8,812 nt of DNA from Nocardia sp. (GTDB taxonomy: Bacteria; Actinomycetota; Actinomycetes; Mycobacteriales; Mycobacteriaceae), in contig JABFXT010000033.1 of assembly GCA_013361595.1 (NCBI GenBank), forward strand, positions 1 to 8,812. The letters run 5' to 3'. Below, one piece after another: positions 1-4,950 of the stretch. The translations under genes and the position numbers were made by a program. Every line of letters starts with the position of its first letter. Positions within the stretch are counted from its first letter, which is position 1. The notes beneath the pieces are model-generated. The model searched no databases. It was not told the DNA's origin and worked only from the letters and a program-made list of their open reading frames with translations.

Positions 1-1
1 T

Positions 2-556
2 TCCGGCTATCTGCAGGACTACCCGATCGAGCAGTACATCCGCGACGCCAAGATCGACTCGCTGTACGAGGGCACCACCGCCATCCAGGCCCAGGACTTC
101 TTCTTCCGCAAGATCATCCGGGACAAGGGCGCCGCAGCCGGCCAGATCTTCGGCCAGATCATCACCTTCCTGGATTCGCCCACCGGCCGGCTGGATACCG
201 AACGGGCCCTGCTGCGTACCGCGCTCGAAGATGTGCAGGCGATGGCGGGGTCGCTGACCGGTTATGCCGTGGCCGCCCAGTCCGACCCGGCCGAGCTGTA
301 CAAGGTCGGACTCGGCTCGGTGCGGTTCCTGCTCGCGGTGGGTGATCTGCTGATCGGCTGGCGGCTGCTGGTCCAGGCCGAGGTCGCCGGCGCGGCTCTG
401 GCCGCGGCGAGCGAGCGCGACCGGCCGTTCTATACCGGCAAGGTGGGTGTGGCGAGCTTCTTCGCCAAGAATGTGCTGCCCACGCTCACCGCGACCAAGG
501 CGATCATCGCGGCGATCGACACCGACATCATGAGCATGCCGGAAGAGGCATTCTGA
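2..556 (+). CDS. Acyl-CoA dehydrogenase, C-terminal part (5' end outside the window)
   Basis: This is the C-terminal ~184 residues of an FAD-dependent acyl-CoA dehydrogenase, which catalyses the first alpha,beta-oxidation step on acyl-CoA in the cytoplasm. The frame is open from base 2. Early on it reads [19 protein letters not shown]; in this family the Glu of the YEGT motif (codon at 68-70) is at the position of the catalytic base known from medium-chain acyl-CoA dehydrogenase. The tail after it is longer than in minimal ACADs and has the helical C-terminal extension of the large (~600 aa) mycobacterial FadE enzymes such as FadE5, ending in SMPEEAF and TGA. The N-terminal and FAD-binding domains are not visible, so substrate chain length cannot be judged. 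The gene ends convergently with the MarR gene. Confidence 0.9.
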   Translation, partial: SGYLQDYPIEQYIRDAKIDSLYEGTTAIQAQDFFFRKIIRDKGAAAGQIFGQIITFLDSPTGRLDTERALLRTALEDVQAMAGSLTGYAVAAQSDPAELYKVGLGSVRFLLAVGDLLIGWRLLVQAEVAGAALAAASERDRPFYTGKVGVASFFAKNVLPTLTATKAIIAAIDTDIMSMPEEAF

Positions 557-585
557 ACGAGTCGACGGCGGTTCGTCGCGCTGGT

Positions 586-617
586 CGGGCCGCCTCCGGT
601 GCGCCGCGCTCGGCCCG
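586..617. terminator. GC-rich hairpin between convergent genes
   Basis: The perfect 7-bp inverted repeat CGGGCCG (586-592) / CGGCCCG (611-617), with an 18-nt loop, lies between the acyl-CoA dehydrogenase stop (556) and the MarR stop (620), immediately beyond the latter. The position suggests a shared bidirectional transcription end. There is no U-tract, as is common for actinobacterial terminators, so the assignment rests on position and symmetry only. Confidence 0.4.
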
Positions 618-619
618 GC

Positions 620-1105
620 TCAATTCTCGCGAGACCGGCCGACGCGGGGTGCCGTCGCGCCGGTGAGCGCGGCGGCCAGCGCGCGCAGGCCGCCGACGGC
701 CGCCGTCAGACTGTCCCGGTCGGCCGGCTCGAGGCCGGCGAGAGCGTCGAGGACCAGTCCGGTGCGTACCGCCTCCATTTCGCGAGCGTGGGCGACGGCC
801 TTCTCGGTGGGTGAGATTCGGCTGCACCGCCGGTCGGCGGGATCGGGTTTGCGATCGATGAGCCCGTATTCGGCCAGCTGACGCAACGTCACGCTCATAT
901 TGCTCGGCTGCATACCGGTCCGCGCGGCCAGTTCGCCGGGGGCCGCGCCCGGGTTGTGCACGACGATGCGTAACACCTCGAACTGGGTATCGGTGAGCGG
1001 TTCGGCGCCGGCGAGGCGCGGTGTCGCCCTGCGCACGGCGCGCGCGACATCCCGTAGCGCGCTGTCCAGCGCGCGGAGATCCGGGGGGTTGCTCACTGTG
1101 GCCAT
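620..1105 (-). CDS. MarR-family transcriptional regulator
   Basis: This 161-residue winged-helix repressor is of the usual MarR length. An N-terminal dimerisation helix (about 9-31) precedes the DNA-binding domain (about 37-105). The recognition helix region is GMQPSNMSVTLRQLAEYGLI (64-83), and the wing carries the family hallmark DPADRRCSRISPTEKA (88-103), where the DRR arginines contact DNA. C-terminal helices (about 107-148) complete the dimer interface. The start is the ATG at 1105; a GTG three codons in (1096) is an alternative. The gene is divergent from a drug-efflux MFS gene across a short AT-rich palindromic gap, which is the classic arrangement for a repressor controlling itself and the pump. 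A Cys sits in the wing (residue 94), but nothing shows redox sensing. The ligand is unknown. Confidence 0.9.
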   Translation of the reverse strand: MATVSNPPDLRALDSALRDVARAVRRATPRLAGAEPLTDTQFEVLRIVVHNPGAAPGELAARTGMQPSNMSVTLRQLAEYGLIDRKPDPADRRCSRISPTEKAVAHAREMEAVRTGLVLDALAGLEPADRDSLTAAVGGLRALAAALTGATAPRVGRSREN

Positions 1106-1107
1106 GT

Positions 1108-1135
1108 TAGCTTATGTATTCATAAATAAGTATTT
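1108..1135. promoter_or_regulatory. Palindromic MarR-type operator over divergent promoters
   Basis: This AT-rich island lies in otherwise ~70% GC sequence. At 1111-1130 the pattern CTTATnTATnnATAnATAAG is symmetric at 16 of 20 positions. A shorter nested palindrome, TTATG-N4-CATAA, lies at 1112-1125, and AAATA-AG-TATTT follows at 1125-1135. The size and AT-richness fit a MarR dimer site. It ends 5 nt from the regulator's ATG and lies 18 nt upstream of the MFS GTG. A possible -10 element for the MFS gene (TAGCTT, 1108-1113) overlaps it. Binding here would block both directions. That it is the site of the adjacent MarR protein is an inference. Confidence 0.6.
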
Positions 1136-1148
1136 GGGAGGAGGCGCC

Positions 1149-2375
1149 GTGCTGCCGATTCGTACACGACCCGGGGTATCGGGACTGCTGCTGGTGGTGC
1201 TGGCACTGCTGTCGGCCGCGGCGCCGTTCGCGGTGGATATGTATCTGCCGGCGTTCACCGAACTCGCCGCCGATCTCGGTACCACCGCGGCGAGCGTGCA
1301 GCTCACCCTGACCGCGTTCCTGGTCGGGCTCGCGGCCGGGCAGCTGCTCATCGGACCGCTCTCCGATCGTCTCGGCCGCCGCAGACCACTGGTGGTGGCC
1401 ACCGCCGTCACCGTCGTCGTGACGGTGATCTGCGCCGCGGCCCCCACGATCTGGTTGCTGATCGCCATGCGCTTCGTACAGGGGCTGACCGCGTCCGCGG
1501 GCCTGGTCATCGGCCGCGCGGTGGGTGCCGACCGCACCGAGGGCGCGGCGACCGCCCGGATCTTCACGCTGTTCTCCGCCATCGGCGGGATCGCCCCGGT
1601 GGTGGCGCCGTTGCTCGGCGGGATTCTGGTGCCGGCCGGATGGCGTGCCGAATTCTGGGCCTTGAGCGGGATCTTCCTGCTGATGTTCCTGGGCGCGCTG
1701 GTCGTGGTCCCGGAATCGCTGCCGCCGGAGCGGCGGCATACCGAAGGCGCGGCCGGCACCCTGCGAACCCTGCGGGGGATCGGCTCCGATCGCGGCTACA
1801 TCGGCTATATCTTCGCCTTCGCGCTGGGGTTCGCCGGGATGATGTCCTATATCTCGGCCTCCCCGTTCGTGATCGAGAATGTGCTCGGGATGTCCAACCG
1901 GGTGTACACGATTGTCTTCGCCACCAATGCGGCCGGGATGATCGCGGCCGGCGTGGTGGTCTCCCGGCTCGTGGGCCGATTCGGTCCGGGGCCGATCCTG
2001 CGGATCGGCCAGGCGGTGATCCTGGTGTCGGGGACCGCGCTGCTCGTGTCGCTGGCGATCGGGGCACCGGCGGCGGCGGTGCTGCCGGTGCTCTTCGTGA
2101 TGGTCGCCGCCACGCCGACGGTCATGGGCACCGCGAGCGCGCTGGCGATCGGCCGGGCCCGCCATGCGGCCGGTACGGCATCGGCGTTGATGGGCGCGTT
2201 GCAGTTCACGCTCGGCGCGGTCGTTTCCCCGCTGGTCGGGCTCGGCGGTCCGGCCACCGGGGTGCCGATGGGCATCATGATCGTGGTCTGCGCGTGCCTG
2301 GGCATGGTCGCGCGGCGGATCGCGGCGACAGCCGGTGAACTCGTGCGGCCCGAGCGCGAGCCGACACCCGCGTGA
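1149..2375 (+). CDS. Bcr/CflA-type MFS drug-efflux transporter
   Basis: This is a 408-residue, probably 12-helix, proton-driven exporter of the drug:H+ antiporter (DHA1) group. TM1 carries the Bcr/CflA signature around AAAPFAVDMYLPAF (23-36, with Asp30). The loop between TM2 and TM3 holds motif A, GPLSDRLGRRRPLV (69-82). A motif-C-like Gly/Pro-rich helix follows, with SAIGGIAPVVAPLLGG. The start is set at GTG 1149 because GGGAGGAGG lies just upstream with good spacing, and the next residues are the usual short basic N-terminus. The frame is open further upstream (ATG at 1104, TTG at 900), but that would run through the operator and antisense to the regulator. The gene is divergent from the MarR gene and probably repressed by it. 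Substrates cannot be told from sequence; family members export drugs such as bicyclomycin and chloramphenicol, or sulfonamides. Confidence 0.92.
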   Translation: MLPIRTRPGVSGLLLVVLALLSAAAPFAVDMYLPAFTELAADLGTTAASVQLTLTAFLVGLAAGQLLIGPLSDRLGRRRPLVVATAVTVVVTVICAAAPTIWLLIAMRFVQGLTASAGLVIGRAVGADRTEGAATARIFTLFSAIGGIAPVVAPLLGGILVPAGWRAEFWALSGIFLLMFLGALVVVPESLPPERRHTEGAAGTLRTLRGIGSDRGYIGYIFAFALGFAGMMSYISASPFVIENVLGMSNRVYTIVFATNAAGMIAAGVVVSRLVGRFGPGPILRIGQAVILVSGTALLVSLAIGAPAAAVLPVLFVMVAATPTVMGTASALAIGRARHAAGTASALMGALQFTLGAVVSPLVGLGGPATGVPMGIMIVVCACLGMVARRIAATAGELVRPEREPTPA

Positions 2376-2379
2376 CGAT

Positions 2380-2416
2380 CGGCGGCGTGCCCCCGGGTTC
2401 ACGCAGGTGGCCGCCG
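2380..2416 (+). terminator. Possible hairpin terminator after the MFS gene
   Basis: CGGCGGC (2380-2386) pairs with GCCGCCG (2410-2416). An alternative inner stem is GCGTG (2385-2389) / CACGC (2400-2404). The hairpin begins 4 nt after the MFS stop, in the 105-nt gap before pitA. There is no U-tract, and the two stems compete, so the call is tentative. Confidence 0.3.
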
Positions 2417-2467
2417 CCTTTCGGGGTTCGTCCGATCCCGGCGGACCAGACCGGACGGTCCATGACG

Positions 2468-2480
2468 CACAATGCTTGGC
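2468..2480 (+). promoter_or_regulatory. Putative -10 element for leaderless pitA transcription
   Basis: CACAAT (2468-2473) matches the key A2 and T6 positions of the actinobacterial -10 consensus TANNNT. It is followed by 7 nt and then GTG 2481, so a transcript would begin at or next to the start codon. No -35 match and no Shine-Dalgarno sequence are visible upstream of 2481, which fits leaderless expression. Confidence 0.35.
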
Positions 2481-3686
2481 GTGACAGTTGAGCTACTGAT
2501 CCTTCTGGTCGTCATTGTCACGGCGTTGGCTTTCGATTTCACCAATGGTTTCCACGACACGGCCAACGCGATGGCGACCTCCATTGCCACCGGTGCGCTG
2601 CGTCCCCGAGTTGCCGTCGCGTTGTCGGCGATCCTGAACCTGGTGGGCGCGTTCCTGTCGGTGGCGGTGGCCGCGACGGTGGCCGAGGGCATCGTGCGGT
2701 TGAACGAGGTATCCGGGCATTCGCTGCTCATCATCGTCTACGCGGGGCTGGTCGGCGGCATTCTCTGGAACCTCCTCACCTGGCTGTTCGGCTTACCGTC
2801 GAGTTCGTCGCACGCGCTGTTCGGCGGGCTGATCGGGGCCACTCTGGCCGCTCTGGGGTGGAGCGGGGTGGTGTGGGTCTCCGGCAACGGCGGGGTGATC
2901 AACAAGATCGTGATCCCCGCGCTGCTGGCGCCGGTGGTCGCCGGCCTGGTCGCCACCATCGGGACCTGGGCCGTGTACCGGATCACCCGCAATGCCGATC
3001 CGGACAAGGTGACCAGCGGGTTCCGGTGGGGGCAGGTCGGCTCGGCATCACTGGTTTCACTGGCCCACGGCACCAACGACGCGCAGAAGACGATGGGCGT
3101 CATCTTCCTGGCCCTGGTCGCCTACGGGGAGCTCTCCCCGGATTCGGCGATGCCGTTGTGGGTGATGGCCGCCTGTGCGTGCGCCATCGCCGCCGGAACC
3201 TATCTGGGTGGCTGGCGGATCATCCGCACCCTCGGCAAGCGGCTGGTCGATATCGATTCGCCACAGGGGTTGTCGGCCGAATCGGCCTCGGCGGCGATCA
3301 TCCTGACCTCCGCCCACTTCGGCCTGCCGCTCTCCACGACACAGACCGTCACCGGTGCGATACTCGGATCCGGACTCGGCAAGGGCGCCGAGGTGCGCTG
3401 GGGTGTGATGGGCCGGATGGTCGTGGCATGGCTGCTCACCCTCCCGGCCGCCGGTATCGCGGGTGCCATCTGCTGGGCGCTCGCGCACTACATCGGCGGG
3501 CTGGCGGGCGTACTGGTGGTCTTCGCACTGCTGATCGCTCTCGCGGGCCTCATCTACCGGCGCTCGCTACGGGACAAGGTGTCCAGTGGCAATGTCAACG
3601 ATCCGCCCACGGCCGATCCCGAACAGACCCTGCCCCGGCCGGTGGAGCCACCGGTCGCCGAATCCACGTCCGAGGAGGCTTCTTGA
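2481..3686 (+). CDS. pitA: PiT-family low-affinity inorganic phosphate transporter PitA
   Basis: This 401-residue integral membrane protein imports metal-phosphate with protons. Both inverted PiT signature repeats are present: DFTNGFHDTANAMATSIATG (residues 19-38) and SLAHGTNDAQKTMG, with Asn199-Asp200. These conserved Asn/Asp-containing loops form the phosphate site. Hydrophobic segments fill the protein to about residue 360, followed by a hydrophilic Pro/Glu-rich cytoplasmic tail. The start is placed at GTG 2481 rather than ATG 2472: the distance from it to the AFDFTNGFHD block equals that in mycobacterial PitA as I remember it, and a -10-like element lies 7 nt upstream. The stop overlaps the first small ORF of the repeat array (TGATG), and a GAGGAGG ribosome-binding site for that ORF lies inside the last pitA codons. 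The downstream membrane protein and DUF3349 genes continue a conserved operon. Confidence 0.95.
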   Translation: MTVELLILLVVIVTALAFDFTNGFHDTANAMATSIATGALRPRVAVALSAILNLVGAFLSVAVAATVAEGIVRLNEVSGHSLLIIVYAGLVGGILWNLLTWLFGLPSSSSHALFGGLIGATLAALGWSGVVWVSGNGGVINKIVIPALLAPVVAGLVATIGTWAVYRITRNADPDKVTSGFRWGQVGSASLVSLAHGTNDAQKTMGVIFLALVAYGELSPDSAMPLWVMAACACAIAAGTYLGGWRIIRTLGKRLVDIDSPQGLSAESASAAIILTSAHFGLPLSTTQTVTGAILGSGLGKGAEVRWGVMGRMVVAWLLTLPAAGIAGAICWALAHYIGGLAGVLVVFALLIALAGLIYRRSLRDKVSSGNVNDPPTADPEQTLPRPVEPPVAESTSEEAS

Positions 3687-3688
3687 TG

Positions 3689-3757
3689 ATGCGATACCTC
3701 CGCCTTCGCTGCGGCCTCCGCGGGCGGTATGTGCCGAGTTCGAGGGAGGTTGTGTGA
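3689..3757 (+). CDS. Small ORF, repeat unit 1 (22 aa, Arg-rich)
   Basis: The peptide begins MRYLRLRCGLRGR and ends in PSSREVV, with six Arg, one Cys and a mildly amphipathic N-terminal half. An in-frame ATG at 3686 overlapping the pitA stop could add one Met. A GAGGAGG ribosome-binding site at 3672-3678, inside the pitA 3' end, is well placed, so translation would be coupled to pitA. I recognise no family. Support for it being a gene comes from the conserved start, ribosome-binding site and overlapping stop across the units. The alternative is an incidental frame in a structured repeat. Confidence 0.4.
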   Translation: MRYLRLRCGLRGRYVPSSREVV

Positions 3758-3825
3758 TGCGATACCTCCGCCTTCGCTGCGGCCTCCGCGGGCGGTATGT
3801 GCCGAGTTCGAGGGAGGTTGTGTGA
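3757..3825 (+). CDS. Small ORF, repeat unit 2 (22 aa, identical to unit 1)
   Basis: This is an exact nucleotide copy of unit 1, which implies a recent duplication or gene conversion. Its ATG overlaps the previous stop by one base (TGATG), and GGAGGT at 3745-3750 lies 6 nt upstream. Codons 3-5 contain ACCTCC (3764-3769), the perfect complement of that ribosome-binding site, so the start codon would sit in the loop of a 6-bp hairpin. Function unknown. Confidence 0.4.
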   Translation: MRYLRLRCGLRGRYVPSSREVV

Positions 3826-3893
3826 TGCGATACCTGCGCCTTCGCTGCGGCCTCCGCGGGCGGTATGTGCCGAGTTGGACGGAGGTCGAGTGA
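3825..3893 (+). CDS. Small ORF, repeat unit 3 (22 aa, variant C-terminus)
   Basis: The first 17 residues are the same as in units 1 and 2; one of the five changes (CTC to CTG) is silent, and the others alter the C-terminus to SWTEVE. Frame length, the overlapping TGATG and the ribosome-binding site GGAGGT (3813-3818) are kept. The silent change turns the internal ACCTCC into ACCTGC, weakening pairing with the ribosome-binding site. Function unknown. Confidence 0.4.
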   Translation: MRYLRLRCGLRGRYVPSWTEVE

Positions 3894-3973
3894 TGCGGTG
3901 CTTCCGTCTTTGTTGCGGCCCCCGTGGGCTGCGGGTGCCTGATTCGATGGAGGTTTCATGGGCACGGTTCTGA
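3893..3973 (+). CDS. Small ORF, diverged repeat unit 4 (26 aa, three Cys)
   Basis: This degenerate unit begins MRCFRLCCGPRGLRVP, with Cys at 3, 7 and 8 where the other units have Tyr, Arg and Cys. GGAGGT (3881-3886) lies 6 nt before its ATG. The 3-nt shortening removes the stop found in the other units, so the frame runs on and overlaps the first 16 nt of the membrane-protein gene in another frame, ending at TGA 3971-3973. It may be the ancestral unit from which the others were amplified, or a decaying copy. It could couple translation into the next gene. Confidence 0.3.
   Translation: MRCFRLCCGPRGLRVPDSMEVSWARF
3949..3954 (+). promoter_or_regulatory. Ribosome-binding site of the membrane-protein gene, inside repeat unit 4
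   Basis: GGAGGT is the same motif as in every repeat unit, but it is only 3 nt (TTC) from ATG 3958, against 6 nt in the other units. This gene therefore uses the last repeat's ribosome-binding site with tight spacing, and the ATG choice depends on it. Confidence 0.55.
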
Positions 3974-4239
3974 CGAATCTGAGATCGCTGGGGGAGGTGA
4001 CGCTGGCGGCGCTCGTGCTGGGGGCCGGGCTGCCGATGGTGTTCGCGCTCGGGGTGCGGTTGTGGTCGGCAGCGGAGACCGCGGGATCCGACGGTTCGGT
4101 GCGGCGGCATCCGGCGGCGCTGATCGGGGCCTGCGCCTGCTTGTTCGTCGTCGTCGCCGTCGTCGTCGCGGGGGTGCTGTTCGTCGCGAAGGCGTTCCTC
4201 GCGCACCGCCTCGGTATCCACCTTTTCGGGCAGGCCTGA
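3958..4239 (+). CDS. Small two-helix membrane protein of the pitA operon (Rv0544c-like)
   Basis: This 93-residue protein has two clear hydrophobic segments, at about 12-35 and about 54-79 (the second rich in Val/Ala with two Cys). A polar linker with RRHP joins them, and the C-terminus is short. Both the layout and its place directly after pitA match the small conserved transmembrane protein next to pitA in mycobacteria (Rv0544c). No enzymatic motif is seen; a role as an accessory or partner of PitA is inferred from synteny only. The start ATG 3958 has GGAGGT upstream. The next gene begins 1 nt after the stop, so co-translation is likely. Confidence 0.8.
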   Translation: MGTVLTNLRSLGEVTLAALVLGAGLPMVFALGVRLWSAAETAGSDGSVRRHPAALIGACACLFVVVAVVVAGVLFVAKAFLAHRLGIHLFGQA

Positions 4240-4240
4240 G

Positions 4241-4597
4241 GTGACCGCCGAGAACGAGGTGCCGCCGGAACGGTCGGGCCTGCTCGCCCGCGTTCTGGCT
4301 TGGCTACGGGCCGGATATCCGCAGGGTGTGCCGCAATCGGACTATGTGGCACTGTTCGCCGTGCTGCACCGGGACCTGACGGAGTACGAGGTCGTGCTGG
4401 TCGCCGAGGAACTCGTGCGGGACCGCGACGACCGGGAGATCACCCACGCCGAGGTCGAGGCGGCGGTGAGCCAGCATGCCCGGGAACAGGCGGGGCCGGA
4501 GGACATCGCGCGGGTGGCCTCCCATCTGGCCGCGGGTGGCTGGCCGCTGGCCTCGCCGCTGGCCGAGATCGCCCAGCCCGACGAGGACCGAGGATGA
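4241..4597 (+). CDS. DUF3349 family protein, copy 1 (118 aa)
   Basis: This small soluble helical protein shows the DUF3349 pattern: WLRAGYPQGVPQSDYVALFAV (from residue 21), then LTEYEVVLVAEEL, an acidic helix, and a late GGWP. M. tuberculosis Rv0543c is the family member I recall next to pitA; its biochemical function is unknown. Relative to copy 2 it has about 10 extra N-terminal residues and a ~15-residue acidic C-terminal tail. The start is GTG 4241, one base after the previous stop. The stop overlaps the next ATG (ATGA), a sign of translational coupling. Confidence 0.82.
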   Translation: MTAENEVPPERSGLLARVLAWLRAGYPQGVPQSDYVALFAVLHRDLTEYEVVLVAEELVRDRDDREITHAEVEAAVSQHAREQAGPEDIARVASHLAAGGWPLASPLAEIAQPDEDRG

Positions 4598-4872
4598 CGC
4601 ATGTACTGCGCACGATCGTCGACTGGCTCCGGCGCGGCTATCCGGAGGGGGTTCCGGAATCCGATTACATTCCCCTGGTCGCGCTGCTACGGCGGCGGCT
4701 GACCGATCAGGAGGTCCAGGAGATCGCCGCGGAGGTTCTGCATTCTCCGGACCGTCCGATCGACCGCACCGATATCCAGGTGATGATCACCGAGGTCACC
4801 GACGAGATGCCCTCCGAGATGGATCTGCGGCGGGTGCTGTCACACCTGGATCCGCCCGGCTGGCCGCACTGA
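4594..4872 (+). CDS. DUF3349 family protein, copy 2 (92 aa)
   Basis: This paralogue of the preceding gene has WLRRGYPEGVPESDYIPLVA (11-30), LTDQEVQEIAAEVL, a central DRTDIQVMITEVTDEMPSE helix region and a terminal PPGWPH. The shared WLRxGYPxGVPxSDY block and spacing show a tandem duplication followed by divergence. Being compact, copy 2 is closer to the usual family length. The start ATG 4594 overlaps the upstream stop by 4 nt (ATGA), with a GAGG-like ribosome-binding site just before it. It is the last gene of the pitA operon. No catalytic residues are recognisable and the function is unknown. Confidence 0.82.
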   Translation: MTHVLRTIVDWLRRGYPEGVPESDYIPLVALLRRRLTDQEVQEIAAEVLHSPDRPIDRTDIQVMITEVTDEMPSEMDLRRVLSHLDPPGWPH

Positions 4873-4895
4873 GCGGCGACCGTACAGGCGAATAT

Positions 4896-4950
4896 GCAAT
4901 TCTTGCTAACCCGCGTATCGCACGCTGCGAACGACCCCTAAGCTGGACGC
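4896..4950 (+). promoter_or_regulatory. Leaderless promoter and possible operator of ramB
   Basis: TAAGCT (4939-4944) fits the -10 consensus TANNNT and is followed by exactly 6 nt and then ATG 4951, with no ribosome-binding site. Transcription would therefore start at the ATG. Upstream, GCAA-TTC-TTGC (4896-4906) is an inverted repeat in an AT-rich patch that recalls the TTTGCAAA-type core bound by RamB. Autoregulation is known for RamB in corynebacteria and mycobacteria, but here it is inferred. Confidence 0.5.

Larger units (their letters stand above)
3689..3957 (+). repeat. Tandem array of four 65-68 bp repeat units, each a mini-ORF with its own RBS
   Basis: The units start at 3689, 3757, 3825 and 3893. 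Units 1 and 2 are identical over 68 bp. Unit 3 differs from them at 5 positions. Unit 4 is diverged (about 16 of 63 differences) and 3 nt shorter. Each unit runs from an ATG to a GGAGGT ribosome-binding site and the overlapping TGATG that begins the next. Each of units 1-3 also contains palindromic sequence: GCGG-CCT-CCGC in the middle, flanked by CCGCC / GGCGG and ATA / TAT arms, so the RNA can fold into a bulged stem-loop. The array begins exactly at the pitA stop and ends at the start codon of the membrane-protein gene. There are no spacers, so it is not a CRISPR. Confidence 0.95.

Noticed and set aside
900..1148. 83-codon upstream extension of the MFS frame
   Set aside because: It would run antisense to the MarR gene and through the operator. 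GTG 1149 has a strong ribosome-binding site and gives a normal N-terminus.
1107..2402. Long open frame on the minus strand opposite the MFS gene (431 codons)
   Set aside because: It is His/Arg/Gln-rich with no domain and has the typical composition of an antisense shadow in high-GC DNA. The plus strand encodes a clear MFS protein.
2472..2480. ATG 2472 as the pitA start
   Set aside because: It has no ribosome-binding site, it overlaps the -10-like element, and it adds three residues not expected from mycobacterial PitA. GTG 2481 is preferred, though not proven.
2858..3757. 299-codon plus frame overlapping pitA and reading into repeat unit 1
   Set aside because: It is out of frame with pitA, with Arg/Gly-rich shadow composition. 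It shares the mini-ORF only because the frames happen to coincide there.
3689..3957. CRISPR array or tRNA/rRNA repeat cluster
   Set aside because: The units are directly adjacent, without unique spacers, and show no tRNA-like fold. Each keeps a reading frame.
4300..4593. Alternative upstream frame joined to DUF3349 copy 2 (start at 4300)
   Set aside because: The upstream part is an out-of-frame shadow of copy 1. ATG 4594, with its ATGA overlap, starts at the family's N-terminus.
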